A DNA stretch of 64,000 bases from Caulobacteraceae bacterium (GTDB lineage: Bacteria; Pseudomonadota; Alphaproteobacteria; Caulobacterales; Caulobacteraceae). The stretch spans positions 248,001 to 312,000 of the forward strand of contig JAIXZX010000012.1 of assembly GCA_027489335.1 (NCBI GenBank). The letters run 5' to 3'. The position numbers and the translations under genes were made by a program. This document shows positions 41,111 through 49,854 of this stretch, piece after piece. Every line of letters begins with the position of its first letter. Position 1 is the stretch's first letter. The notes beneath the pieces were generated by a model. The model did no database searches, was not told the origin of the DNA, and saw only the letters and a list, made by a program, of their open reading frames with translations.

Positions 41111-42193
41111 CTACCCGAACAGATCGACCTGGTCGCCGGGCCGCGGCGGGACCTTGAAGGCCGAGAGGTCCAGATCGGGGAGGGGGCGGTCGAGGCCATA
41201 GCGCCGTCGCGCGGCCCGGAACCTCTGGCCCATCATCTGGGCCACGGGACCCTGGCCTTTCATGCGGGCGCCGAACGTCGCGTCATAGTCCTTGCCCCCG
41301 CGCATCTGACGGACCAGGGACATGACCCGGCTGGCCCGGTCGGGATGATCGGTGGCCAGCCACTCCTGGAAGAGCTCGCTGATTTCCAGGGGCAGGCGGA
41401 GCGCCACATAGCCGGACCCCACCGCCCCCGCCGCGGCGCTGCGCTCCAGCACCGCCTCCATCTCGTGATCGTTGAGACTGGGAATGGCCGGGGCGAACAT
41501 GACCACCACCGGCACGCCGGCCCGAGCCAGGCCCTCCACGGCGGCGAGGCGCCGCTCAGGGGTGGCGGCGCGCGGCTCCATGCTGCGGGCGAGCTTGCGA
41601 TCAAGGGTGGTGATCGAGATGGCGACGCGGGTCAGGCCGCGGGCGGCCATGTCGCCCAGGATGTCGGTGTCCCGCAGGATCAGGGCCGACTTGGTGATGA
41701 TGGTGAACGGATGGCTGAAGCGCTGCAGCACCTCCAGCACCTGGCGGGTCACCCGTTGCTGGCGTTCAATGGGTTGATAGGGATCGGTGTCGCCGCCGAT
41801 GTGAATGACCTTCGGAACATACCGCTGCGCAGACAGCTCCCTTTCGAGCAGGGTCGCCGCGTCGGGCTTGAAGAACAGCCGGCTTTCGAAATCCAGTCCC
41901 GGTGACAGACCGAGAAAGGCGTGGGCGGGTCTGGCGTAGCAATAGATGCAGCCATGCTCGCAGCCCCGGTAGGGATTGATCGAGCGATCGAAACCGACAT
42001 CTGGACTGGTGTTGCGGGCGATGATGGTCCTGGCCTTGTCCGGCAGGAGTCGGGTCTGGAGTTGAGTGGGCGCCTCGTCGTCCAGGGTCCAGCCGTCGTC
42101 GAACGCCTCCAGCTTCCGGCTGTCAAACCGGCTGCTGGCGTTGGTGCGCGCGCCGCGGCCGCGGATCTGCTGGGTGAAGGTGACCACACCCAC
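41111..42193 (-). CDS. PA0069-family radical SAM protein
   Basis: 360-residue radical SAM protein. The Fe-S ligands are in CEHGCIYC (Cys78, Cys82, Cys85), and the start of the domain reads INPYRGCEHGC, characteristic of the PA0069/spore-photolyase-related group. HIGGDTDPYQPIE, TKSALILRDTDIL and AISITTLD are other conserved blocks. The reaction is unknown. The C-terminal part (ELFQEWLATDHPDRASRVMSLVRQMRGG) is also typical of the subgroup. The stop is 50 bases from the convergent serine hydrolase gene. Confidence 0.85.
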   Translation of the reverse strand: MGVVTFTQQIRGRGARTNASSRFDSRKLEAFDDGWTLDDEAPTQLQTRLLPDKARTIIARNTSPDVGFDRSINPYRGCEHGCIYCYARPAHAFLGLSPGLDFESRLFFKPDAATLLERELSAQRYVPKVIHIGGDTDPYQPIERQQRVTRQVLEVLQRFSHPFTIITKSALILRDTDILGDMAARGLTRVAISITTLDRKLARSMEPRAATPERRLAAVEGLARAGVPVVVMFAPAIPSLNDHEMEAVLERSAAAGAVGSGYVALRLPLEISELFQEWLATDHPDRASRVMSLVRQMRGGKDYDATFGARMKGQGPVAQMMGQRFRAARRRYGLDRPLPDLDLSAFKVPPRPGDQVDLFG

Positions 42194-42264
42194 AATCTAA
42201 CCGCGACGCAAGAACATAACAAGAACACTCTTGACCGGATCGTCGAACCCGTCCCTTTGGCGCC

Positions 42265-42723
42265 ATGATCACTGTCATCGTGCCCGCTCGTGATTCCGCC
42301 GAGCCCCTGGCCGGTCTGCTCGCCGCCCTGGTCCCCGCCGCCGTAGATGGGCTGGTGCGTGAGGTCATCGTCGCCGACGGGGATGCGGACGAAGCCACCA
42401 TCGCCCTGTGTGAGGACGCCGGCGCGACCCTGTTGCGTGGGTCGATCGCCGCGGCGGCGGCGGTCGCCAAGGGCAACTGGCTGCTGATCGTCACGCCGGA
42501 AATGCGGTTTCCCAGTCGCTGGATCGAGATCGTCGCCGATCACAGTTCGCGGGCGACCCGGCCGGCGCTCCTCCTGCCGCCGCTGAAGACGGGGTGGTTC
42601 GCCGGGCGTCGCCAGACTCGTGATGCGGGCTTGCTGATCCGGACCCGGGACTTCGGGGGGACCCAGGGAGACCTGAAGGTGCTCCGCGCCCAGTTCGGCC
42701 GCACCGCAGTGCGCCTCGCCTAG
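42265..42723 (+). CDS. Short family 2 glycosyltransferase-like protein
   Basis: 152-residue protein resembling only the nucleotide-sugar half of GT2 enzymes: ITVIVPARDSAEPLAGLL, VREVIVADGDADEAT and AKGNWLLIVTPEMRF. The usual D-x-D metal motif is not obvious and the acceptor half is missing, so it may be a reduced, possibly inactive member. Annotated relatives in Caulobacterales are simply called glycosyl transferase. It lies 71 bases from a divergent radical SAM gene and converges on the lytic transglycosylase gene. Confidence 0.65.
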   Translation: MITVIVPARDSAEPLAGLLAALVPAAVDGLVREVIVADGDADEATIALCEDAGATLLRGSIAAAAAVAKGNWLLIVTPEMRFPSRWIEIVADHSSRATRPALLLPPLKTGWFAGRRQTRDAGLLIRTRDFGGTQGDLKVLRAQFGRTAVRLA

Positions 42724-42752
42724 GACCTGATTCGACGGCCCTCAAATCCGGG

Positions 42753-44366
42753 CTAGAACTTCATCGCCCCATCGAAATCGAGCCGGGCGTCGATGATCCG
42801 GGCGCCGCGGGCCGCCGCGTCCAGGGTGCGCGAGGTTTCGCCGAAATGGTCGCGATAGGCCCAATAGGCGGCGACCACCTTTTCCACATAGTTGCGGGTC
42901 TCCACCGAGGGCAGGCACTCGATAACCAGCAGGCTGTCGGCCTGCTCGCCGACCATGGCCACGGTCTTCTGAAGCGTGCCGGGGCCGCCGTTGTAGGCGG
43001 CCACCACCTGCAGCAGGTCGTAGCCGACGCCACGCTCCATCAGCCAGGTCAGATAGTCCTGGCCGACCCGCAGATTGAAGGCCGGGTCGAACAGGGGCGA
43101 CATGTCGCTGCGCAGCTTGTCGTCGCCAGCCGCGCGGGCGGCGGCCTCGGGCATGAGCTGCATCAGGCCCACGGCGCCGGCCGGAGAGACCGCTGCAGGA
43201 TTGAACCGGCTTTCCTGATGGACGATGGCGTAGACCAGGGCCCGGTCGATGGTGAAGCCCCACTTGGGCTCCAGGGCGGGGGTCGGATAGGCAAAGGTCG
43301 CCCGCACACGGCCGCGGGAGGTGTCGGCCTGGGACGTCAGGGGCGCATTCAGGGCCAGGGCGAGCGTCGTCCAGCGACTGCGCTCGGTCTCGGACTTGGC
43401 CAGCATCAGCCCGGCGCGAAGCTCCAAGCCGGCCTCCAAGGTCAGGCCCAGTTGTGAAAGCGCCACAGCCCGGTGGGCGCGCGGGTCGGATTTGGCGAAG
43501 CGGACAATGTCGATACTGTCGGCGCCTCTGCCGCTGGCGCGGAACAACTGCGCCCGGGACGTGTCCTGCGACAGTCGAACGGGGGCGTCACCGGTGAGGG
43601 CCAGACGCCGGTCGGCGATCATGCCGTAGAAGGTCTGGGGATGACGGGCCGCGACCCGGAGGTGGGCGGCGGCGCGATCGGCGTCCTCGTCCCGGCCCGC
43701 GGCGCGGGCGGCCCAGAAGCCGGCCCCTGCCTGCAGCCACTCGCCCTCCTCGGGATCGCGCGCCACGGCGCTGAAGAAGCCCTCGGCCTCTTCGAAACGG
43801 CCCATGCGATAGGCGGCCATGCCGGCGATCCAACGCTCACCGGACTCGCCGGCGAGATCGAAGGCCCGGGTGATGTCGCCGCCATAAAAGGCCTGGCGAG
43901 CGGCGCGGCCCTTGTCGGAATTCAACCGGCCGCCGACTCGCTGAGCTGCGGTCTCCACGCGGCCCCAGTCAAGCCCGGTGACCGCGGGCGTGCGCGGCGC
44001 GGCCGCGCCCTGCGGCCGGCGCTTGAGCGCCAGGGCGTAGACCCGTTCGGCGCCGGGAAGGTCCGCATGGGCGGCCAGCCAGCTGCTGAGTTCCTGGTAG
44101 GAGGAGGTGTGGGCCGTGGGGTGCATCAGCTGGCGCAGCGCGATATGCCCAGCCAGGCTGCGGTCCTTCAGCTCCACCATATGCATCTGGGCGTCGATGA
44201 AGTCGCCGCGGTCGACCGCGGCGAAGGCGGCCCGGTAACGGGCGATATCCCAAGGGTTCAGAACCTGGGGCGCAGCCCAGGCGCGGGTGGCGGCGCCCGC
44301 CGTCACAGCCGCGCTCACAGCGCCCAGACCCAGGCCGAAGACCTGCCTTCGCGTCGATGTCGTCAT
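42753..44366 (-). CDS. Soluble lytic murein transglycosylase
   Basis: 537-residue periplasmic enzyme that cleaves peptidoglycan glycan strands with formation of anhydro-muropeptides. The N-terminus (STRRQVFGLGLGAVS-to-RAWA) is a twin-arginine signal. A long alpha-superhelical region follows (about residues 40-370), and the SLT domain sits at the C-terminus: AIVHQESRFNPAAVSPAGA (catalytic Glu in QESRF), VGLMQLMPEAA and VAAYNGGPG. Start at 44366 is preferred for its GGAAGG site; an in-frame ATG lies 8 codons upstream at 44390. Convergent with the GT2-like gene. Confidence 0.88.
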   Translation of the reverse strand: MTTSTRRQVFGLGLGAVSAAVTAGAATRAWAAPQVLNPWDIARYRAAFAAVDRGDFIDAQMHMVELKDRSLAGHIALRQLMHPTAHTSSYQELSSWLAAHADLPGAERVYALALKRRPQGAAAPRTPAVTGLDWGRVETAAQRVGGRLNSDKGRAARQAFYGGDITRAFDLAGESGERWIAGMAAYRMGRFEEAEGFFSAVARDPEEGEWLQAGAGFWAARAAGRDEDADRAAAHLRVAARHPQTFYGMIADRRLALTGDAPVRLSQDTSRAQLFRASGRGADSIDIVRFAKSDPRAHRAVALSQLGLTLEAGLELRAGLMLAKSETERSRWTTLALALNAPLTSQADTSRGRVRATFAYPTPALEPKWGFTIDRALVYAIVHQESRFNPAAVSPAGAVGLMQLMPEAAARAAGDDKLRSDMSPLFDPAFNLRVGQDYLTWLMERGVGYDLLQVVAAYNGGPGTLQKTVAMVGEQADSLLVIECLPSVETRNYVEKVVAAYWAYRDHFGETSRTLDAAARGARIIDARLDFDGAMKF

Positions 44367-44435
44367 GCGACCTTCCACGTCCGCCGACATGCCGCAGCGG
44401 TTCCGTGGCCCTTTTCTCGAAGCTCAGCCCCCGGT

Positions 44436-45254
44436 CTAGTGGGGACGCTCCGGGCGATCAAGCCTCTGCACCAGAGACACGAGATCACTCCACGCTTTCT
44501 TCTTGGCTGCCGGCTGACGAAGCAGAAACGCCGGGTGAAGCGTCGGCATGGCAGGCAGTTCCAGGCTGTCATCCTCCGCCCGCCATTCGAACCAGCGCCC
44601 GCGCATGGCCAGAATGCCCTCGTCGCGTTTCAGCATGGACTTGGCCGAAGCGCCCCCCACCAGAAGCAGCATCTTCGGCTGAACCAGGGCGATCGCCCGT
44701 TCGACAAAGGGCGCGCACACAGACTGTTCAGCGGCCGACGGCGTGCGGTTACCCGGCGGGCGCCAGAAGACAGTGTTGGTGATGAACACCCGGTCGGTGA
44801 GGCCGGCTGCGGCCAGCATCCGGTCGAGCAACTGGCCGGCCCGGCCGACAAAGGGCTCGCCCCGGGCATCCTCGTCGCCGCCAGGGCCTTCGCCGATGAT
44901 CATGACCGGGGCGTCCGCCGGGCCGCGGCTGAACACCGCGCGCGTGGCGGCGCCCTCATAGCGTAGGGGGCAGCCCTCGAATCCGGCGATCGCCTGGGCC
45001 AGGGCCTCAAGGTCCTGGGCCTGGGACGCCAGCTGGCGGGCCTGGGCTACGGCGTCGGCGGCGGGGCCGCCCGACGATGCGGCGGCCCGAAGCGGCGTGG
45101 GCGCAAGTTCGACGCGGCGGGGCGGGGGGCTCAACCCCGCGGCGATGCGGTCGGTCGGCTCGTCCTGATAGAGGCAGTCCACGCCGGCGTCGGCCCAGAA
45201 GGCGAGCAGGCTATGGGCCAGGATTTCGGGGGCGGGCGGGACGGACTGGTCCAT
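44436..45254 (-). CDS. Type 4-like uracil-DNA glycosylase
   Basis: 272-residue family 4 UDG-like protein that removes uracil from DNA. Motif A is GEGPGGDEDARGEPFVG (residues 121-137), followed by RAGQLLDRML; RPPGNR is at 165-170 and motif B HPAFLLRQP near 243. An N-terminal helical extension of about 80 residues precedes the domain. Canonical type 4 enzymes hold a 4Fe-4S cluster with four cysteines; only two of the expected positions are Cys here (Cys95, Cys180), the others being Phe92 and Trp164. The start at 45254 fits the family; an upstream in-frame ATG at 45332 is not needed. Divergent from the ETF-QO gene. Confidence 0.85.
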   Translation of the reverse strand: MDQSVPPAPEILAHSLLAFWADAGVDCLYQDEPTDRIAAGLSPPPRRVELAPTPLRAAASSGGPAADAVAQARQLASQAQDLEALAQAIAGFEGCPLRYEGAATRAVFSRGPADAPVMIIGEGPGGDEDARGEPFVGRAGQLLDRMLAAAGLTDRVFITNTVFWRPPGNRTPSAAEQSVCAPFVERAIALVQPKMLLLVGGASAKSMLKRDEGILAMRGRWFEWRAEDDSLELPAMPTLHPAFLLRQPAAKKKAWSDLVSLVQRLDRPERPH

Positions 45255-45397
45255 ACTGGTGGGTCGAAATCCTTGAGTTTCGCGGGGTTTGTCCTTGACC
45301 GCGTAGGGGCGACCTTCCGATAAGACGGCCAAAGGATCAACGCTGTCGGCGAGGGTGAGGGGCCCTGACCGTCACATAATGGAGTTCCGAGGGGATC

Positions 45398-47071
45398 ATG
45401 AGCGAAGACGTCGAACGCGAAGCCATGGAATACGACGTCGTCATCGTGGGCGCCGGACCCGCGGGACTGTCGGCCGCCATCCGTCTGAAGCAGCTGGCCG
45501 CCGACGCCGGGACCGAGATCAGCGTCGCGGTTCTGGAGAAGGGCTCCGAGGTCGGCGCCCATATCCTGTCGGGCGCGGTCATCGATCCCATCGCGCTCAA
45601 TGAGCTGATCCCCGACTGGAAGGACCAGGGCGCGCCCTTGGAGACGCCGGTCAAGAAGGACAAGTTCATCTATCTGGGTCCCCAGGGCGAGCTGGACATC
45701 ACCTGGCTGCCCATGCCGAAGTTTATGCTGAACCACGGCAACTACATCGCCTCCCTGGCGAACGTGGCCCGGTGGCTCGGCCAGCAGGCCGAAGCGCTCG
45801 GCGTCGAAATCTATCCTGGCATGGCCGCCTCAGAGGTGCTGTTCGACGAGAACGGCGCGGTCAAGGGCGTGGTGGCCGGCGTGTTCGGCATCGACAAGGA
45901 CGGGAACAAGGGCCCCGACTATCAGCCGGGCGTCGAGCTGCTGGCCAAATACACCTTCATCGGCGAGGGCGTGCGCGGATCGCTGGCCAAGCAGCTGATC
46001 GGCAAGTTCGGCCTGGCCGAGAACAGCGAGCCCCAGAAGTTCGGCATCGGCCTGAAGGAGCTGTGGCAGGTTCCCGACGACAAGTTCCAGCCGGGTCTGG
46101 TGCAGCACACCCTGGGCTGGCCGCTGGACAACAAGACCGGCGGCGGCAGCTTCATGTACCACTTCGGGGACAACTACGTCGCCATCGGCTTCGTGGTGCA
46201 CCTGAACTACAAGAACCCCTGGCTGTCGCCCTTCGACGAGTTCCAGCGGTTCAAGCAGCACCCGGCGGTCCGTCCGCACCTCGAAGGCGGTAAGCGTATC
46301 GCCTATGGCGCCCGCGCCATCACCGAGGGCGGCCTCCAGTCGGTGCCCAAGCTGTTCTTCCCGGGCGGCGTCCTGGTCGGCTGCTCGGCCGGCTTCGTCA
46401 ACGTGCCCCGGATCAAGGGCAGCCATAACGCCATGAAGACCGGCATGCTGGCCGCCGAAGCCGCCTTCGCCGCGATCCAGAATGGCCGTCAGGGCGACGA
46501 GCTCGCCGAGTACGAAGCCGCCTACAAGGCGTCCTGGGTCTACAAGGAACTCAAGATCGTCCGCAACGCCAAGCCGATCATCTCCAAGTACGGCACCGCG
46601 CTCGGCACCCTGCTGAGCGGCATGGACATGACGATCAGCAACCTGACCGGAGGCTTCTCGGTGTTCGGCACCATGAAGCACGGCAAGACCGACGCGGAAT
46701 CCACGGGCCTGGCCAAGGACTACAAGCCGATCGTCTATCCGAAACCCGACAATGAGATCAGCTTCGACAAGCTGTCTTCGGTCTTCCTGTCGGCCACCAA
46801 CCACGACGAAAACCAGCCCGCCCACCTGCGGCTGAAGGACCCCTCGATCCCGATCTCGGTCAACCTGCCCAAGTTCGGCGAACCGGCCCGGCTGTATTGT
46901 CCGGCGGGCGTGTATGAGGTCCTCTACGACGAGGCGGGTCAGAACCCGAAGTTCCAGATCAACTTCCAGAACTGCGTCCACTGCAAGACCTGCGACATCA
47001 AGGATCCGTCGCAGAACATCGTGTGGACCACGCCTCAGGGCGGGGACGGGCCGAACTATCCCAATATGTGA
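45398..47071 (+). CDS. Electron-transfer flavoprotein:ubiquinone oxidoreductase
   Basis: 557-residue membrane-associated flavoprotein that moves electrons from ETF, reduced by acyl-CoA and other dehydrogenases, to ubiquinone. FAD motif VVIVGAGPAGLSAAIRL (about residues 13-29), conserved GAHILSGAV, and the C-terminal 4Fe-4S ligands: CPAGVYE followed by NCVHCKTCDIKDP. Length equals that of bacterial ETF-QO. It begins 143 bases from the divergent glycosylase gene. A TPR lipoprotein gene follows 48 bases downstream, so an operon is possible. Confidence 0.96.
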   Translation: MSEDVEREAMEYDVVIVGAGPAGLSAAIRLKQLAADAGTEISVAVLEKGSEVGAHILSGAVIDPIALNELIPDWKDQGAPLETPVKKDKFIYLGPQGELDITWLPMPKFMLNHGNYIASLANVARWLGQQAEALGVEIYPGMAASEVLFDENGAVKGVVAGVFGIDKDGNKGPDYQPGVELLAKYTFIGEGVRGSLAKQLIGKFGLAENSEPQKFGIGLKELWQVPDDKFQPGLVQHTLGWPLDNKTGGGSFMYHFGDNYVAIGFVVHLNYKNPWLSPFDEFQRFKQHPAVRPHLEGGKRIAYGARAITEGGLQSVPKLFFPGGVLVGCSAGFVNVPRIKGSHNAMKTGMLAAEAAFAAIQNGRQGDELAEYEAAYKASWVYKELKIVRNAKPIISKYGTALGTLLSGMDMTISNLTGGFSVFGTMKHGKTDAESTGLAKDYKPIVYPKPDNEISFDKLSSVFLSATNHDENQPAHLRLKDPSIPISVNLPKFGEPARLYCPAGVYEVLYDEAGQNPKFQINFQNCVHCKTCDIKDPSQNIVWTTPQGGDGPNYPNM

Positions 47072-47119
47072 GCCGCCGTCGCGCTTGCGGCGGGGGCCGG
47101 AAAAGGAAACCCTGCGGGG

Positions 47120-48832
47120 ATGCGCCTTCGTTCTCTGACCGTGACGGTCCCTGTTCTGCTTCTGGCCGCCTGCGCCAGCCCTCCGGCTTCACACTGGGGG
47201 TTGGAGGCGCGGTCTCCCTACGGCCTTTTCCTGGCGGGGCAAGCGGCGCTCAATGACGGCGAAAGCCGTCAGGCGGCCGAGTACTTCGAACGCGCCACCC
47301 GCAGCGACGAGACCCCAGGGCTCATCTCAGAGCGGGCCTTCACGGCCGCAGTGCTGAGCGGGGAGATCGAAAAGGCCGCGGCCATGGCGCCGGTGGGCGA
47401 TGAGGCTTCTGAGGGCGCGAAACGCCTTGGCCGGCTGGTCCTGGCCGTTGACGCCCTGGCCGCTGGTCGCGGCGACGCCGCCTATGGGCTTCTGACCTCC
47501 GAAGAGATCGGCTTTCCCCATCGCACGGCCGCCGCCCTGCTGACCCCCTGGGCGGCCGCCCAGGCCGGTGACATGGACCTGGCCACCCGGCGTCCCGACG
47601 TACCCGGCGACAAGCTGGTGGAGTATTTCGGCATGCTCGGACAGGCGCACCAGTATGAGCGGGTGCGCCGCTATGACGAGGCTGAGACCGACTTCAAGGC
47701 CCTGACCGAGGGGCCTGACGCCCCGCCCATGCTGGTCATTGCCTATGGCGAGTTCCTGGAGCGGCGTGGCCGCCGCGCCGATGCGGTGGCGCTCTACGAC
47801 CGGGCGCTGTCGACCTATCGCCGCGACGTGGCGCTGTCCCTGGCCCGGGAGCGCGCCCTGGCGCGTCGGGCCGCGCCGCCGCCGCCCACCGTGCGCCAGG
47901 GGGCGGCCCAGGCCATTCTGACCCCGGCCGCAGCCATGCTGGCCGCCCGGCAGAGCCAGTTCGCCCTGGCCTATGTGCGCCTGGCTCTGCGTCTGGATCC
48001 TGAGCGCATGGACGCCTGGATGATGGTCGGCGACCTGATGGGGGCCGCGGGCGATGTCGAGGCCGCACGGGCCGCCTATGGCCGCGTGCCGAAGGACCAC
48101 CCCGACTACGCCGCTGCTCAGAGCAAGCTGGCCTGGAGCCTGCAGGGCGCAGGTGAGATCGAAGCCGCCCTCGACACCGCCGCGCGGGCCGCGGAGGGGG
48201 GCGATCCCACGGCGCTGCTGACCCTCGCCGACCTGCTGCGCACCAACGAGCGCTATGAAGCCGCTATCGCACCGCTGAACCAGTTGGTGGACTTCAGCCC
48301 CGAACCCGACTGGCGGCTGCTGTTCGCCCGTGGCGCGGCCTACGAGCGCATGGGCGACTGGGATCGCGCAGAGGCGGACCTGACGGCCGCCCTGGCGCTC
48401 AATCCCGATGAGCCCGACATTCTGAACTATCTCGCCTATGGCTGGATCGATCGTGGCGAGCGGTTGGAAGAGGCGCTGGCCATGGTCCAGTCCGCCGTGG
48501 ACGCCAACCCCCGGTCGGGCGCCATGATCGACAGTCTCGGCTGGGGCTACTACCGCCTGGGCCAGTACGAAAAGGCGGCAGAGATCCTGGAGGAGGCGGT
48601 CGGCCTGGAGGCCGGCGATCCGGAGATCAACAATCACCTGGGCGATGCCTACTGGCAGGTGGGCCGCCGGGACGAGGCGGTGTTCCAATGGCGCCGGGTG
48701 CTCACCCTGGAGCCGGACGTCCGCATCCGCGCCGACGCCGAAGCCAAGCTTGCGTCGGGGACCGGTCCAGGCGCAGCCGCAGCTACAGCCCAGGCGGCCA
48801 CTGAGCCCGCGTCCGACCCCGTCGTCCGTTAG
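47120..48832 (+). CDS. TPR-repeat lipoprotein
   Basis: 570-residue exported protein. A lipoprotein signal (MRLRSLTVTVPVLLLAAC, lipid acceptor Cys18) is followed by many tetratricopeptide repeats; clear ones are at about residues 390-420, 424-456 (DWDRAEADLTAALALNPDEP) and 460-530 (GYYRLGQYEKAAEILEEAV). The C-terminal 40 residues are Ala/Pro-rich. It is probably a scaffold in the envelope, outer-membrane anchored, similar in plan to proteins that assist outer-membrane or secretion assembly. It is followed by ispE, 8 bases away, so translation of both is likely linked. Confidence 0.85.
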   Translation: MRLRSLTVTVPVLLLAACASPPASHWGLEARSPYGLFLAGQAALNDGESRQAAEYFERATRSDETPGLISERAFTAAVLSGEIEKAAAMAPVGDEASEGAKRLGRLVLAVDALAAGRGDAAYGLLTSEEIGFPHRTAAALLTPWAAAQAGDMDLATRRPDVPGDKLVEYFGMLGQAHQYERVRRYDEAETDFKALTEGPDAPPMLVIAYGEFLERRGRRADAVALYDRALSTYRRDVALSLARERALARRAAPPPPTVRQGAAQAILTPAAAMLAARQSQFALAYVRLALRLDPERMDAWMMVGDLMGAAGDVEAARAAYGRVPKDHPDYAAAQSKLAWSLQGAGEIEAALDTAARAAEGGDPTALLTLADLLRTNERYEAAIAPLNQLVDFSPEPDWRLLFARGAAYERMGDWDRAEADLTAALALNPDEPDILNYLAYGWIDRGERLEEALAMVQSAVDANPRSGAMIDSLGWGYYRLGQYEKAAEILEEAVGLEAGDPEINNHLGDAYWQVGRRDEAVFQWRRVLTLEPDVRIRADAEAKLASGTGPGAAAATAQAATEPASDPVVR

Positions 48833-48840
48833 GTCTGGCC

Positions 48841-49731
48841 GTGCTCAGTCAGGCCTTCGCCCCCGCCAAGGTGAATCTGTTTCTGCACGTCGGGGCGCCG
48901 GGCGCCGACGGCTATCACCCGCTCTGCTCCCTGATGGTCTTCGCCGATGTCGGAGACCGTGTCTCCCTGGCGCCGGCTGAGGCCCTGGATTTCACCCTGA
49001 CCGGGCCCTTCGCCCGAGACCTCGCCGGGCAGGGCGACAACCTCGTCCAGAGGGCGGCCCTGGCGATGCTCCAGGCGGTGCGGGGGCCGCGGTCGCCCGT
49101 GATGCTGGCCCTGGACAAGCAGTTGCCCGTGGCGGCTGGCCTGGGGGGCGGTTCCAGCGATGCGGGGGCGGCCTTGCGCCTGCTGCGGGCCGCCTGGGCG
49201 CCGGACATGTCTGATGAGCGGCTGCAAGATCTGGCCGCAAGCCTGGGCGCAGATGGCGCAGCCTGCCTCTGGGGCGCGCCGGTCCTGGCTGAGGGGCGGG
49301 GAGAGCGCCTGAGCCGGGCGCCGGACCTGCCCGTGATGCCGGCGGTTCTGGTGAATCCCCGGGTCGCCTCGCCGACCGGCGCGGTCTATAGCCGGTTCGA
49401 CGCCCTGGGCGCCTTCGGTGATGTGACCCCGCCGCCTATGCCCAAAGCCTTTGAGACGGTGGAAGAGGTCGCGGGCTGGATCAGCCTGCTGCGCAATGAC
49501 CTTGAAGCCGTCGCCGTCCAGATCGCGCCTGAAATCGGGGACGTGCTGAACGCCCTGCGTGGAGAGCCGGAGACCCTGGTCGCCCAGATGTCGGGCTCTG
49601 GAGCCACCTGCTTCGCCCTGTGCGCCAGCGATATCGAGGCCGAACAGCTGGCTGAGGGACTGGAGCGCATGCGTCCAGACTGGTGGGTGCGTCGCTGCCG
49701 TCTGGGCGGCCCCTGGCCCGATCTGGCCTGA
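48841..49731 (+). CDS. ispE: 4-diphosphocytidyl-2-C-methyl-D-erythritol kinase
   Basis: 296-residue GHMP kinase of the MEP isoprenoid pathway; it phosphorylates CDP-methylerythritol at the 2-hydroxyl. Seen: APAKVNLFLHV (residues 7-17), ATP loop PVAAGLGGGSSDAGAAL (about 97-113) and the late GHMP motif MSGSGATCFAL (about 250-260). GTG start at 48841. The terminator at 49803-49830 follows, but it fits the converging amtB gene best. Confidence 0.95.
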   Translation: MLSQAFAPAKVNLFLHVGAPGADGYHPLCSLMVFADVGDRVSLAPAEALDFTLTGPFARDLAGQGDNLVQRAALAMLQAVRGPRSPVMLALDKQLPVAAGLGGGSSDAGAALRLLRAAWAPDMSDERLQDLAASLGADGAACLWGAPVLAEGRGERLSRAPDLPVMPAVLVNPRVASPTGAVYSRFDALGAFGDVTPPPMPKAFETVEEVAGWISLLRNDLEAVAVQIAPEIGDVLNALRGEPETLVAQMSGSGATCFALCASDIEAEQLAEGLERMRPDWWVRRCRLGGPWPDLA

Positions 49732-49802
49732 CTCCCTTTCCGTCGATCTGAACGCTGTGCGCCTTCCGGGGCGCTGCGCATGTCCAGGTCTCGCCCCAAA
49801 CG

Positions 49803-49830
49803 AAAACGGGGGCCCCGAAGGACCCCCGTT
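49803..49830 (-). terminator. Rho-independent terminator of glnK-amtB
   Basis: On the minus strand AACGGGGGTCC, loop TTCG, GGGCCCCCGTT (one G-U pair), with TTTT at the end of the stem. It lies 25 bases past the amtB stop. Confidence 0.72.
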
Positions 49831-49854
49831 CCGTGATCGGGCGAGAGCGCCTGA

